Origin: Accumulibacter sp.
GTDB taxonomy: Bacteria > Pseudomonadota > Gammaproteobacteria > Burkholderiales > Rhodocyclaceae
NCBI GenBank assembly: GCA_024235715.1
Contig: JACKLW010000008.1
Span: 1 to 64,000, forward strand
DNA length: 64,000 nucleotides
Reading direction: 5' to 3'
The notes below the pieces were generated by a model. It had not been told where the DNA came from and searched no databases. It saw only the letters and a list, made by a program, of their open reading frames with translations. This document shows, in pieces, positions 11,579-20,464 of the stretch. Within the stretch, counting starts at the first letter, position 1. The number at the start of each line of letters is the position of its first letter. The translations under genes were made by a program, and so were the position numbers.

Positions 11579-12094
11579 GTGTACAACGTAGCTGAGCAAT
11601 TCACCAATACTGGCAAAGCCGGTCTGGAAGCGTGGAAGGCCGTCGTCAATGCATCCTTTGATGGCGTGGGCAAACTGGCCGCCTTGAACCTTCAGTGCGC
11701 GCGCTCGGTCGCCAAACGTGGCGCCGAGGATTTCAAGAGCCTGTCGGACGTCCGCGATATGGCCGGCCTGAAGGAATTGCAGAAGGAGATGGCGGTGTCT
11801 GCGGTGTCGCAGTCGGTCGCCTATTCGCGCCGTGCCTATCACATCAGCAACGATGCCTCGAGTGCTGTCACTCAGGTGCTCGGCGGCCAGCTTTCGCAGG
11901 CCGGCCGCGGTCTGGTCGGTGTCCTCCAGGAGACTCGCAAGAACGCGCCACCGGCCTATGATTTCACGGTCTCCACCGGCAAGTCGCTGGTGTCCATGGC
12001 TACCTCGGTGCTTGGCAATCTCGGCAAGGTCGCGAGGCCGGCAATCGCGGCCAGCGACAAGCCTTCGGTCAAACTGATCGAGAAAGCTGCCTGA
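11579..12094 (+). CDS. Phasin family polyhydroxyalkanoate granule-associated protein
   Basis: A 171-aa phasin. The GTG at 11579 is preferred because AAGGAG lies 6 bases upstream (11567-11572); a GTG further upstream at 11546 has no such site. The N-terminal pattern AEQFTNTGKAGLEAWKAVVNASFDGVGKL is the amphipathic phasin helix that coats polyhydroxyalkanoate granules, and the rest is helical, ending in a long Ala/Ser-rich helix. Phasins control granule size and number. It is a monocistronic gene with its own strong promoter and terminator. Confidence 0.9.
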   Translation: MYNVAEQFTNTGKAGLEAWKAVVNASFDGVGKLAALNLQCARSVAKRGAEDFKSLSDVRDMAGLKELQKEMAVSAVSQSVAYSRRAYHISNDASSAVTQVLGGQLSQAGRGLVGVLQETRKNAPPAYDFTVSTGKSLVSMATSVLGNLGKVARPAIAASDKPSVKLIEKAA

Positions 12095-12140
12095 CTCAGT
12101 CGGTCGGCGACGGCTGATTCCAGCCGCTCCGTTCGGACGA

Positions 12141-12168
12141 GCCCGGTGCCACGGCACCGGGCTTTTTT
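12141..12168 (+). terminator. Rho-independent terminator after the phasin gene
   Basis: A GC-rich stem (GCCCGGTGCC 12141-12150 with GGCACCGGGC 12153-12162) is followed directly by six T residues (12163-12168), about 45 bases after the phasin stop. Confidence 0.9.
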
Positions 12169-12340
12169 GCTCTCGACGTCGCTGGCGAGGCACGGCAAGT
12201 CCGCCGCTTGCGGGTCGTGACGAGCAGACCCGTGCCCTCCTGGTCACGCAATCTGTCCGGACACAATTTGCCAGAATGGCATCCACGGCGCACACTAGAA
12301 CATTTTTGCCGATTGCAAAGGCAATTATTGGGGGTGTCAG

Positions 12341-12616
12341 ATGACCGATTCGATTCTTGGTTTCCTGAGAGCCAACGGCGAGCAGCTCGATGTTGACATG
12401 GCTGCGTCGCTGCATATCCCGATCGCCGATCTGCGCGACGAGGTCGCGCGGCTCGCCTCGGTGGGAGACCTGATTTGTTGCCGGGTGACCCGCTTCATCG
12501 ATGGCCAGAAGATCGAGGGTACCAGTTGTCGGCTGTCGTGCGATCCGCCGACGCCGGCGCGTGGGCGCAAGCCGGGCGTGAAGAAGAGCGACGACAGCGA
12601 AACAACGAGCTATTGA
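12341..12616 (+). CDS. Small winged-helix-like hypothetical protein
   Basis: A 91-aa protein. The first 60 residues (SILGFLRANGEQLD, MAASLHIPIADLRDEVARLASVGDLICC) have the spacing of a helix-turn-helix with a following wing, as in small DNA-binding regulators, and the tail is basic and flexible (ARGRKPGVKK). The sequence reads like a MarR- or FeoC-like mini winged helix, but no specific family is recognised. It is separated from its neighbours by more than 100 bases on both sides, so partner genes give no clue. Confidence 0.6.
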   Translation: MTDSILGFLRANGEQLDVDMAASLHIPIADLRDEVARLASVGDLICCRVTRFIDGQKIEGTSCRLSCDPPTPARGRKPGVKKSDDSETTSY

Positions 12617-12719
12617 GCCAGCGCTTCCCGGGGCGCCTCCAGGGGTCGCCGGCGACGGTCCAGGCGACGGTGGTGCATGAAGAGTGTTCGCGGCGGGCTG
12701 GCGCCGGCACTGCCGGCTG

Positions 12720-14159
12720 CTATCGGAGCAGATGCAGGTTGAAGTGCGCCTTGGTGAATTCCTGGAACTTCTCGACGCCCTTCAGGGCGAGTTGCAGGCG
12801 GCCAAGTTCCATCATGTTGAGCCGCGAGAGGGGAATGTAGTTGTCCGGCTTGCGGCCTTCGCGGACCGCCTCCACCTGTCCGCGCAGGCGCATCAGGACG
12901 AGGCAGTCGAAGGTCTCGGCGATATTGTCGGCCATCTTCTGGTTGAGCACCTTGTCCTTGACCAGTGCTTCCAGGCGCTGGTGGGTGCTGCCCTCAAGCT
13001 TGCCGGCCTGAATGGCCAGCGCCTTGACTCCCTCGGAAATCGCAAAAATGCCAGCCTTCTTGATTTCCAGCATTCCCGAGTGCTCCCCACCGCTTTCACC
13101 CTTGATCTTGCCAAACCAGCCCAGGGGTGGCGCAAAGCGCAGGGTGCTCTCGACCATCCGCATCAGGAACAGCTTGTCGCGCTGCACGTGCTGGTACAGT
13201 TGCGTCTTGAGCTCCTGTTCGAACGAGGGGTCGCCGTAGATGGTGCGGATATCGACGAAGGTGCCACAACTGAGGACGTGCTTCGGGGTCGGCGTCCGCA
13301 GCCAGCGGTCGAGCTGCTCCTTCCACTTGCTGATGCTGCGCCGCCACTCCTTGTTCTTGGCCATGATTCCGCCCGGACAGGGCGGGATGCCGATGGCGAT
13401 CAGCGAATCGACCAGGACCTGGGAGAATTCCTCGATCTGCTCGATCTCCTCTGGCGTCAGCTCGTCGCCGTAGACAATCGCGTTGTCCTGGTCGGTGAGC
13501 AGCGTCTGCTCGCCGCGTCCCTCGCTGCCGAGGACCACAAAGGCAAAGCGTGCCGGCAGGTCGGCAAAGCGATCTTCGCGCATCAGCGCGATCAGCCGCA
13601 GGAGAATCTGGTCGTTGAGGTGGGCAATCAGGCGCACCATGTCGCGGGTGCTGGTACCGCTGCCGCTCAGGTGCAGGACCAGGCTCTGGATCCGTCCGTA
13701 CACCACTTTCACTTCATCGATGTCGCGGGCGCTCTCGATGTCGAGCACCAGCTGGTGCGGCGAGTGCGACTGCAGGCGGATGATGTCGCTGTCAGTGATG
13801 ATTCCGGCGAGCCGGCCCTTGCCATCGACCACCGCCAGGCGATGGATCTTCTCGCGAGACATCCGGTAGAGCGCTTCGTAGAGCAGGTCGTCCTCGCCGA
13901 TTACCGAGAGCGGGCTGTTCATGATCGCGCGCACGAGCAGCGTCGAAGGGTCGGCACCGGATGCGACCACCTTGTTGCGCAGGTCGCGGTCGGTGAAAAT
14001 GCCGCTCGGCCGCTTCTGGTCACAGACGACGACACTGGAGATGTTCTTCTCGCGCATGATCCCGACCACCTCCACCAGGGCATCATCCGGTGCGCAGGTG
14101 ACGACCGTGCGCTGGCAGAAATCCTTTACCGGGCGAAAAAACTGACCTTCCTCAGCCAT
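12720..14159 (-). CDS. CBS-domain and DUF294 nucleotidyltransferase-like protein
   Basis: About 479 aa. Residues about 10-120 form a CBS pair (ending RLAGIITDSDIIRL). Residues about 145-290 carry the DUF294 nucleotidyltransferase-like domain with the motif FVVLGSEGRGEQTLLTDQD; the GS and paired acidic residues match the PII-uridylyltransferase (GlnD) superfold. A C-terminal DUF294 helical domain follows. Such proteins are probably regulatory, sensing adenine nucleotides through CBS; the reaction is unproven. The start at 14159 (MAEEGQFF) has GAGGAA upstream at good spacing, whereas the longer frame start does not. Confidence 0.88.
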   Translation of the reverse strand: MAEEGQFFRPVKDFCQRTVVTCAPDDALVEVVGIMREKNISSVVVCDQKRPSGIFTDRDLRNKVVASGADPSTLLVRAIMNSPLSVIGEDDLLYEALYRMSREKIHRLAVVDGKGRLAGIITDSDIIRLQSHSPHQLVLDIESARDIDEVKVVYGRIQSLVLHLSGSGTSTRDMVRLIAHLNDQILLRLIALMREDRFADLPARFAFVVLGSEGRGEQTLLTDQDNAIVYGDELTPEEIEQIEEFSQVLVDSLIAIGIPPCPGGIMAKNKEWRRSISKWKEQLDRWLRTPTPKHVLSCGTFVDIRTIYGDPSFEQELKTQLYQHVQRDKLFLMRMVESTLRFAPPLGWFGKIKGESGGEHSGMLEIKKAGIFAISEGVKALAIQAGKLEGSTHQRLEALVKDKVLNQKMADNIAETFDCLVLMRLRGQVEAVREGRKPDNYIPLSRLNMMELGRLQLALKGVEKFQEFTKAHFNLHLLR

Positions 14160-14399
14160 CCTGTGCCGTTCCTCGTGGTGTCGCGGGCTGGATTTTCTGA
14201 AGCAGCCGGTGGCTGCCGTTGAAGCGTCTGACCCGATTGCATGGAGGCGCAATTCTAGCACCGGCAAGCGGTGCGAGTCTGCCTGTGGCGAACGCTGACA
14301 CGCCCTGATTGTGTCCTCCGGCGCGACCGCCAGCGAGGTACAGGTCGGCCTCTGACGCGCTGCCGGTCGCGAACTGCGTTGCTCCCGGCAGCTTTCCGC

Positions 14400-14744
14400 T
14401 CAGGGCGTGCCTTGCGCTTTGCTTTTCGCCGCCTGGCGCCGGCCCGGTTTCGATCTCCGGTGCAGCGCCGCCTTGGCCAGCAAATGCGCCGTCACCGGCG
14501 CGGTGATGAACAGGAAGAACAGCGGCGCCAGTTCGTGCAGACTGATGCCGCCGCGGTCGAGATCGGAGAAGAAGACCGCTGACGCGAGCAGGGTCGCACC
14601 AACGCCCAGCGTCGTGGCCTTGGTCGGGCCGTGCAGACGCATCATGAAATCGGGCAGCCGGGCGAGGCCGATCGAGCCGAGCAGGGCGAACAGCGCACCG
14701 ACAACGACCAGGACCGAGATGATTGATTCCGTTGCCGTGTTCAT
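14400..14744 (-). CDS. mrpG: Na+/H+ antiporter subunit G (MrpG/MnhG/PhaG)
   Basis: A 114-aa three-helix membrane protein. It carries the MrpG signature ALLGSIGLARLPDFMMRLHGPTKATTLGVG followed by two hydrophobic helices and a basic tail. It is the last of six Mrp genes and starts inside the mrpF stop (ATGA overlap). The Mrp complex exchanges cytoplasmic Na+ for external H+; subunit G is a small structural subunit. Confidence 0.92.
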   Translation of the reverse strand: MNTATESIISVLVVVGALFALLGSIGLARLPDFMMRLHGPTKATTLGVGATLLASAVFFSDLDRGGISLHELAPLFFLFITAPVTAHLLAKAALHRRSKPGRRQAAKSKAQGTP

Positions 14745-15010
14745 TCGCTGATGTCTCCACGCAAGAGGTACTTGCAGAGCGCCACGGTGCCAACGAAGCC
14801 GAGCAGGGCGAGCAGCAGCGCCGCTTCGAAATAGGCGCTGCTGGCAGTGCTGATCCCGTAGAGGATCAGCAGCGCGATGCTGTTGATTCCCAGCGTGTCG
14901 AGCGCCAGGATGCGGTCGGTGGTGTCCGGGCCGACCAGCAGGCGATAGACGTTGAGCGCCAGTGCTGCGCCAATCAGGACGAAAGCAATTTCGATGGCTG
15001 CGTTCAGCAT
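14741..15010 (-). CDS. mrpF: Na+/H+ antiporter subunit F (MrpF/MnhF)
   Basis: An 89-aa three-helix membrane protein with the conserved YRLLVGPDTTDRILALDTLGIN stretch between helices 1 and 2, which marks MrpF. Its start overlaps the end of mrpE and its stop overlaps the start of mrpG. In related organisms the subunit has been tied to Na+ and bile acid efflux as part of the Mrp complex. Confidence 0.92.
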   Translation of the reverse strand: MLNAAIEIAFVLIGAALALNVYRLLVGPDTTDRILALDTLGINSIALLILYGISTASSAYFEAALLLALLGFVGTVALCKYLLRGDISE

Positions 15011-15495
15011 GCAAACATCTCCCTGAGCGCCAGTTCGTAGCGCTCCTTGATCTCGCGAATCAGCGCCTCCGGATCGGGCGCATCGAGGGCGTGGACCAGC
15101 AGCACCCAGCGTTGCCGGTCGACGTCGATCGAAACCGTCCCCGGTGTCAGCGACACGATGCTGGCCAGCAGCGTGGCGATGAAGGGGTCGCGCAGGTCGA
15201 GCGGCACCTCGACAAAGGCGGGCGAAAGGCGGTGCAGCGGCCCGATGATCTGGCGGGCAACTCGCCAGTTGGCGGTAATGATGTCGAGCGCGAAGAGGCC
15301 CAGGAAGCGCAGCGCCCGCCAGGGACGCGCCAGGCGTGGCGGATTCGGCCAGAAATGTCGGGTCAGCAGGGGAATGACGATCGCCAGCACGACGCCGAGC
15401 ACAAGCAGGCCCAGCGATGCCGCATTGGTGATCACCGCCCAGAGCAGAAAGACCGTCAGCGACAGGCCGGGGCGCGGCAGGATCGTGCGCCTCAT
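15004..15495 (-). CDS. mrpE: Na+/H+ antiporter subunit E (MrpE/MnhE)
   Basis: A 163-aa protein with two N-terminal helices (FLLWAVITN and LLVLGVVLAIVIPLL) and a conserved cytoplasmic part, where VSLTPGTVSIDVD is the MrpE hallmark. It overlaps mrpD upstream by 4 bases and mrpF downstream by 7 bases. It supports assembly of the antiporter. Confidence 0.92.
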   Translation of the reverse strand: MRRTILPRPGLSLTVFLLWAVITNAASLGLLVLGVVLAIVIPLLTRHFWPNPPRLARPWRALRFLGLFALDIITANWRVARQIIGPLHRLSPAFVEVPLDLRDPFIATLLASIVSLTPGTVSIDVDRQRWVLLVHALDAPDPEALIREIKERYELALREMFAC

Positions 15496-17009
15496 GGCCT
15501 TGCCCCACGGCCGGTCGGCGTCGCCCCTGCAGCGAGGACACCCGTCACGTAGGCGCCGGGCGCGTGCAGTTGCGCGGCGGTGCGCGCGCTGTAGTCGGAC
15601 AGTGGGCGCGCGCCGATTGCCAGCAGCGGTCCGGCGGCGATCAGCAGCATGGTGGCTGTCGCGCGTCGCCAGCCGACAGGATCGCCCGTCAGTGGTCGCG
15701 ACGCTGCCTTGTGCTTCCAGATCAGGTAGCAGCCATCGCGTGCCAGGGTAGCCATGACGATGAACCCGGACATCAGCACGACCACCCAGATTGCCATGCC
15801 GGCTTCGACGTCGCGCATGCTCGTCAACAGCATCACTTTGCCGACGAAGCCGGAGAATGGTGGCAAGGCGGCGGCCGTTGTCGCCACGACCAGGAAGGCG
15901 ATTCTGAGCCAGGTGGCGCGCAGTGGCGGGCCGGCCATGAACTGGTCGGCGACCTTGCCGCGCTGCTCGGAAATAAGCCCGGCGAGCAGGAAGAATGCGG
16001 CGCCGGCCAGCGTCGACTGCACCAGGTAGTAAAGCGCTGCGGCGCTGACTTCCGCGCTTGCCTGCGCGGGGGTGGTCAGCAGGGTGCCCGCCGAGAGCAG
16101 CACCAGCCAGGCGACAAGCGCCCGCAGGCGCACCGCGGCCAGCGCGCCAAGCGCGGCAAAAACGACCGTCGCCAGCGCCAGGGTGGTCAACCAGTTGTCG
16201 AGCAGATCGGGCATTGCCGGCGCCAGGGCGATGGCCTGCACGCGCAGGATGGCGACAATGCCGACCTTGGTCATGATCGCGAAGAGCGCGGCGACCGGTG
16301 CGCCGGCGGCGGTATACGTGTGCGGCAGCCAGAACGACAGGGGCAACAGCCCGGCCTTCAGCGCGAACACCGCAATCAGCAGGGCGAAGGCCAGTCTAGC
16401 CAGCGAGCGGTCGTAGCCGGGCAGCGCGAGGGCGCGCGCCACATCGGCCAGATTCAGGGTGCCCAGCGTGCCATAGATCAGGCCCAGGGCGATCAGGAAG
16501 AGTGCCGAACCGACCAGGTTGAGTACCACGTAGCTGATGCCGGCGCGCGTTCTGGCCAGTCCGCCACCGTGCGCCAGCAGCACGTAGGACGCGAGCAGCA
16601 TGATTTCGAAGAAGACGAAGAGGTTGAACAGGTCGCCGGTGAGAAAGGCGCCGAGCAGGCCGAGCAGTTGAAACTGGAACAAGGGATGGAAATGCACACC
16701 CCGCTCGTCGAAGCCGGCGCTTGCATAGAGCAGCACCAGAAAGCCGAGGACGGCGGTGAGCAGGCTCATCCCGGCGGCCAGTCGATCGACGACCAGCACG
16801 ATACCGAAGGGCGCTGGCCAGTCGCCCAGCGCGTAGACGCGCAACACGCCATCATCGGCGAGCAGCGTCAGCCAGCCGGTGACCAGCACCAGCAGCGCCG
16901 TCGCCAGCAGACCGACGGCGCGCTGGAAGCGCAGGTGACCCGAGATCATCTGCAGCAGCGCTGCCAGCAGCGGGATCAGGATCGGCAGGATCGGCGCGTT
17001 GGCGTTCAT
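15492..17009 (-). CDS. mrpD: Na+/H+ antiporter subunit D (MrpD/MnhD), complex I-like
   Basis: A 505-aa polytopic protein of the proton-translocating NADH-ubiquinone oxidoreductase chain 2/4/5 family, with about 14 helices. The family's trans-membrane acidic and lysine residues appear in FFEIMLLASYVLLAH (Glu) and the ALKAGLLPLSFWLPHTYTAAGAPVAALF block (Lys, His). MrpD is one of the ion-translocating subunits. It overlaps mrpC upstream and mrpE downstream by 4 bases each. Confidence 0.94.
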   Translation of the reverse strand: MNANAPILPILIPLLAALLQMISGHLRFQRAVGLLATALLVLVTGWLTLLADDGVLRVYALGDWPAPFGIVLVVDRLAAGMSLLTAVLGFLVLLYASAGFDERGVHFHPLFQFQLLGLLGAFLTGDLFNLFVFFEIMLLASYVLLAHGGGLARTRAGISYVVLNLVGSALFLIALGLIYGTLGTLNLADVARALALPGYDRSLARLAFALLIAVFALKAGLLPLSFWLPHTYTAAGAPVAALFAIMTKVGIVAILRVQAIALAPAMPDLLDNWLTTLALATVVFAALGALAAVRLRALVAWLVLLSAGTLLTTPAQASAEVSAAALYYLVQSTLAGAAFFLLAGLISEQRGKVADQFMAGPPLRATWLRIAFLVVATTAAALPPFSGFVGKVMLLTSMRDVEAGMAIWVVVLMSGFIVMATLARDGCYLIWKHKAASRPLTGDPVGWRRATATMLLIAAGPLLAIGARPLSDYSARTAAQLHAPGAYVTGVLAAGATPTGRGARP

Positions 17010-17332
17010 CGTTCCTGCTCGGTGTCGACGTGGTCGGCGCCCGACTCCGACAGGGCGCGCAGGGCAAGGATGGCCAGATAGGCGGTCATCCCGAAACCGA
17101 TGACGATGGCGGTGAGCACCAGGGCCTGCGGCAGGGGATCGGCATAGCTTGCGCCGGCACGGATAAGCGGCGGTGCGTCGACCCGCAGTCGCCCGCTGGC
17201 GAAGAGGAACAGGTTCACCGCGTAGGAGAGCAGGGTCAGACCGAGCAAGACCGGGAAGGTGCGCGAGCGCAGGATGAGGAAGACACCACAGGCGGTGAGT
17301 ACCCCGATGGCAATCGACAGAAGTACTTCCAT
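17006..17332 (-). CDS. mrpC: Na+/H+ antiporter subunit C (MrpC/MnhC, NuoK-like)
   Basis: A 108-aa protein with three helices, homologous to NuoK. It shows GVFLILRSRTFPVLLGLTLLSYAVNLFLF, followed by PLPQALVLTAIVIGFGMTAYL, both typical of MrpC. Its ATG at 17332 shares a base with the stop of mrpAB (TGATG), so it is coupled to that gene. Confidence 0.93.
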   Translation of the reverse strand: MEVLLSIAIGVLTACGVFLILRSRTFPVLLGLTLLSYAVNLFLFASGRLRVDAPPLIRAGASYADPLPQALVLTAIVIGFGMTAYLAILALRALSESGADHVDTEQER

Positions 17333-20136
17333 CAGCTCACCGCCTTCTGACCGTGCGCACGTTCCGAAAGCCGGCCAAGTCCGGAGAGGACGGTGACCAC
17401 CACGGTGACCACGACCAGATAGACGCCGAGGTCGAAGATCATCGCCGAAGCCAGTTCCACCTCGCCGATCAGCGGCAACTCGACATGGCCGTGTGCCGTG
17501 GTCAGGAAGGGACGATCGAACAGCCAGCTCGCCATCCCGACACCGCTCGCCAGCAGCAAGCCGAGCGACAGCAGCACGGCGGCGTTGCGCGGCATGCGCC
17601 GCTGCGCGAAGGCGTTGCCGTTGGCCAGGTACTGCACGACCAGCGCGACACTGGTGATCAGGCCGGCGACGAAACCACCGCCGGGCAGATTGTGTCCGCG
17701 CAGGAAGATGTAGACCGAGACGGTCAGGGTCAAGGGCAGCAGGGGGCGCACCAGCATCGAGAGAAAAAGGGGATGCGCTTCGCGCGACCAAGGTCGGCCG
17801 TCGGCGTCGTAGCGTGGCACGACCAGGACCAGGCGGTCGAGCAGGGCATGCGAAGCGAGCGCCACCATCGCCAGGACGGTAATTTCGCCAAGCGTATCGA
17901 AGCCGCGGAAGTCGACCAGGATCACATTGACGACGTTGGTGCCGCCGCCGCCGGGAACCGACTGCTGCAGGTAGAAGCCGGAGATGGTCTCGAAGGGTGC
18001 GGCGAGCATCTGCAGGGTGACCAGCATCAGGCCGCCGCCGGCGAAAATGGCCAGCAGCAGGTCGCGCACCAGGCGACTGGCACTGCTGCGTGGCGCCTGG
18101 CGGGCCGGGAGATAGTAGAGCACCAGCAGCATCAGGACGATTGTTCCAGTTTCCACGGCGAACTGGGTCAGGGCCAGGTCGGGCGCCGACAGGCGCACGA
18201 AGATCAGCGCCACGACCAGCCCGACGACACCGACGAGCATCACCGCCAGCAAGCGCTGACGATAGAGAAGGGTGGCGCCGACGCTGCCCAGCACGAGAGC
18301 GCAGACGGCGAGGAAAGCGGCTTCGTTGGCGGCCTGGTCGGGAAGCCGGACAATAGTCTTTGGTCCGGAGAAGAAGGCCCAGATTCCGAGCACCAGGACG
18401 AAGGCAAACAGCAGGGCGTTGTAGCGCTGCAGCGAGCCGCTGTCGAGCACGGCGACGGTCCGGCGGGCTGCGGAGACGAGCAGGCGGTAGACGCGCTCGA
18501 AGGCCGTCCGCGGGTGCATCGTCGGCAGCTGTCCCTGCCAGGCGAACAGGGGCGCGCGCAGCGCATAGACGAATACGCCGCCGGCGAGAGCCAGCAGGCT
18601 CATCATCAGCGGCTTGTTGAAACCGTGCCACAGCGCCAGTTCGAAGGCCGGCAGCGGGGATTGCAGCGTGGCGGCGGCAGCGACCCTGAGCAGTGGCGCG
18701 ACCGTCAGTTGCGGAAATATGCCAACCAGGAGACAGAGCAGTACCAGCAGTTCGATCGGTGCGCGCATCCAGCGCGGCGGCTCGTGTGGCTCGCGCGGCA
18801 GATCGATCGGTTCGCCGTTGAAGAAGACGTCGTGCACGAAGCGCAAGGAATAGGCGACGGCGAGCGCGCCGGCGATGGTGGCCACCAGTGGCAGCAGCCA
18901 GTCGATCGCCTCGAATTGCGGGTGGCCGACCGTTTCGCCGAAGAACATTTCCTTGCTCAGGAAACCGTTCATCAGGGGAACCCCGGCCATCGATGCGGCG
19001 GCAATGATCGCCAGCGTGGCGGTGATCGGCATGCGCTTGAACATGCCATTGACGCGCCGCATGTCGCGCGTGCCGCATTCATGATCGATGACTCCGGCAG
19101 CCATGAACAGCGAGGCCTTGAAGATGGCGTGATTGATGATGTGGAAGACGCCGGCGACGGTCGACAGTCGTGTATCGAGACCGAAGAGCAGCGTGATCAG
19201 GCCGAGGTGGCTGATTGTCGAGTAGGCGAGAAGCCCTTTGATGTCGTGACGGAAAAGCGCCGTTGCTGCGGAGTAGACCAGTGTGATTGCGCCAGTGCCG
19301 CTGACCAGCCAGAACCACAGATCGGTGCCACCCAGCGCCGGGAACAGCCGGGCGAGCAGGAAGACGCCGGCCTTGACCATGGTCGCCGAATGCAGGTAGG
19401 CGGACACCGGTGTCGGCGCCGACATCGCGTTCGGCAACCAGAAGTGGAAGGGAAACTGCGCCGACTTGGTAAATACACCGAGCAGAATCAGGATCAGTAT
19501 CGGTGCGTAGAGCGGGTGCGCGCGAATCTGGTCGCCGGCCGACAGAATGACCGACAGTTCGTAGCTGCCGGTGACGTGGCCGAGCAGGAGGATGCCGGCT
19601 AGCAGCGCCAGACCGCCGCCGCCGGTGACTGCCAGCGCCATGCGTGCGCCGATGCGCGATTCGTACTTGTTGTGGCTGTAGGCGACGAGCAGGAACGAGG
19701 AGAGGCTGGTGATTTCCCAGAAAACCAGCAGCAGGAGCAGGTTCTCGGAAAGCACGACACCGAGCATCGCCGCCATGAACAGCAGCAGAATCGAATAGAA
19801 ACGTCCCAGAGGGTCGCTGGCAGGCAGGTAGTAGAAGGCGTAGAGCACCACCAGCAGGCCGATGCCGCAGATCAGCAGGCTGAACAGCAGTCCGAGACCG
19901 TCCAGGCGCAGGCTGAGGTCCAGTCCGTAGGCTGGCAGCCAGCCAAGGCGCGCCAGCTGGCTGTCTCCGGCGAAGATCGCCGGTGCCAGCTGCAGCACCA
20001 GGGTCAGGCAGCTGCCCATTACCGCTGCTGCGGCCAGCGCCGTCACCGCCCGTCCGACGCGCTGCAGCAGCAGCGGCAGCAGAAAGGCGGCAAAGGCCGT
20101 GGCAGGGATTGCCAGAAGCAAGGTGTCTGAGTTCAC
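17332..20136 (-). CDS. mrpA: Na+/H+ antiporter subunit A fused to subunit B (MrpAB)
   Basis: A 934-aa protein that heads the operon. Residues about 1-780 are MrpA, the NuoL-like ion-translocating subunit, with motifs such as WEITSLSSFLLVAYSH and AQFPFHFWLPNAMSAPTPVSAYLHSATMVKAG. From about residue 787 the sequence becomes MrpB (GHNLPGGGFVAGLITSVALV), so the usual separate mrpB gene is fused here, as in other proteobacterial group 2 operons. The complex exports Na+ and helps pH homeostasis and osmotic tolerance. The operon is divergent from phoU across a 328-base gap. Confidence 0.94.
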   Translation of the reverse strand: MNSDTLLLAIPATAFAAFLLPLLLQRVGRAVTALAAAAVMGSCLTLVLQLAPAIFAGDSQLARLGWLPAYGLDLSLRLDGLGLLFSLLICGIGLLVVLYAFYYLPASDPLGRFYSILLLFMAAMLGVVLSENLLLLLVFWEITSLSSFLLVAYSHNKYESRIGARMALAVTGGGGLALLAGILLLGHVTGSYELSVILSAGDQIRAHPLYAPILILILLGVFTKSAQFPFHFWLPNAMSAPTPVSAYLHSATMVKAGVFLLARLFPALGGTDLWFWLVSGTGAITLVYSAATALFRHDIKGLLAYSTISHLGLITLLFGLDTRLSTVAGVFHIINHAIFKASLFMAAGVIDHECGTRDMRRVNGMFKRMPITATLAIIAAASMAGVPLMNGFLSKEMFFGETVGHPQFEAIDWLLPLVATIAGALAVAYSLRFVHDVFFNGEPIDLPREPHEPPRWMRAPIELLVLLCLLVGIFPQLTVAPLLRVAAAATLQSPLPAFELALWHGFNKPLMMSLLALAGGVFVYALRAPLFAWQGQLPTMHPRTAFERVYRLLVSAARRTVAVLDSGSLQRYNALLFAFVLVLGIWAFFSGPKTIVRLPDQAANEAAFLAVCALVLGSVGATLLYRQRLLAVMLVGVVGLVVALIFVRLSAPDLALTQFAVETGTIVLMLLVLYYLPARQAPRSSASRLVRDLLLAIFAGGGLMLVTLQMLAAPFETISGFYLQQSVPGGGGTNVVNVILVDFRGFDTLGEITVLAMVALASHALLDRLVLVVPRYDADGRPWSREAHPLFLSMLVRPLLPLTLTVSVYIFLRGHNLPGGGFVAGLITSVALVVQYLANGNAFAQRRMPRNAAVLLSLGLLLASGVGMASWLFDRPFLTTAHGHVELPLIGEVELASAMIFDLGVYLVVVTVVVTVLSGLGRLSERAHGQKAVS

Positions 20137-20464
20137 AAAGGCCGATCCTGGAGTGAATTGTCCGGGGGTGACGCCGAGCTGCCGGAAGTGCGACTATCGC
20201 CGAAACCGTGCTTGGCCACTCACTTCCTCCCGGAGAATCCGATGCCTTACCGCTCTACCGCTATCGATCATGTGTACCATCGGCTTGACTTTGCCAGGTG
20301 CCTGAGAGGACAGCCGGCCGGGTTTTTCCGGATTATAGCTGTCATCGCCGGTGCTGGCGGTCGCCGGCGCCGATGCAGTCTGCAGGCCGGGCCACGTCAT
20401 CTGGCCGAAACAATGGCAGCTTAAGCTACCGGCAGTCAACTTCTCCGAATACGAGCGCAAGCCC
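20137..20464. other. Divergent intergenic region between mrpAB and phoU
   Basis: This 328-base gap must hold the promoters for the Mrp operon (minus) and the pho cluster (plus). One exact Pho half-site CTGTCAT sits near 20338-20344, but a second half-site at the standard spacing is missing. No riboswitch, tRNA or terminator is clearly recognisable. No coding frame is supported upstream of the phoU start at 20465. Confidence 0.5.

Noticed and set aside
17353-19602. A 749-codon plus-strand open frame
   Set aside because: It is antisense to mrpAB and made mostly of Gln, His, Asp and Gly, a typical shadow of hydrophobic codons.
20338-20356. A Pho box ahead of phoU
   Set aside because: Only one of the two CTGTCAT half-sites is present; the second position (GGTGCTG) does not match.
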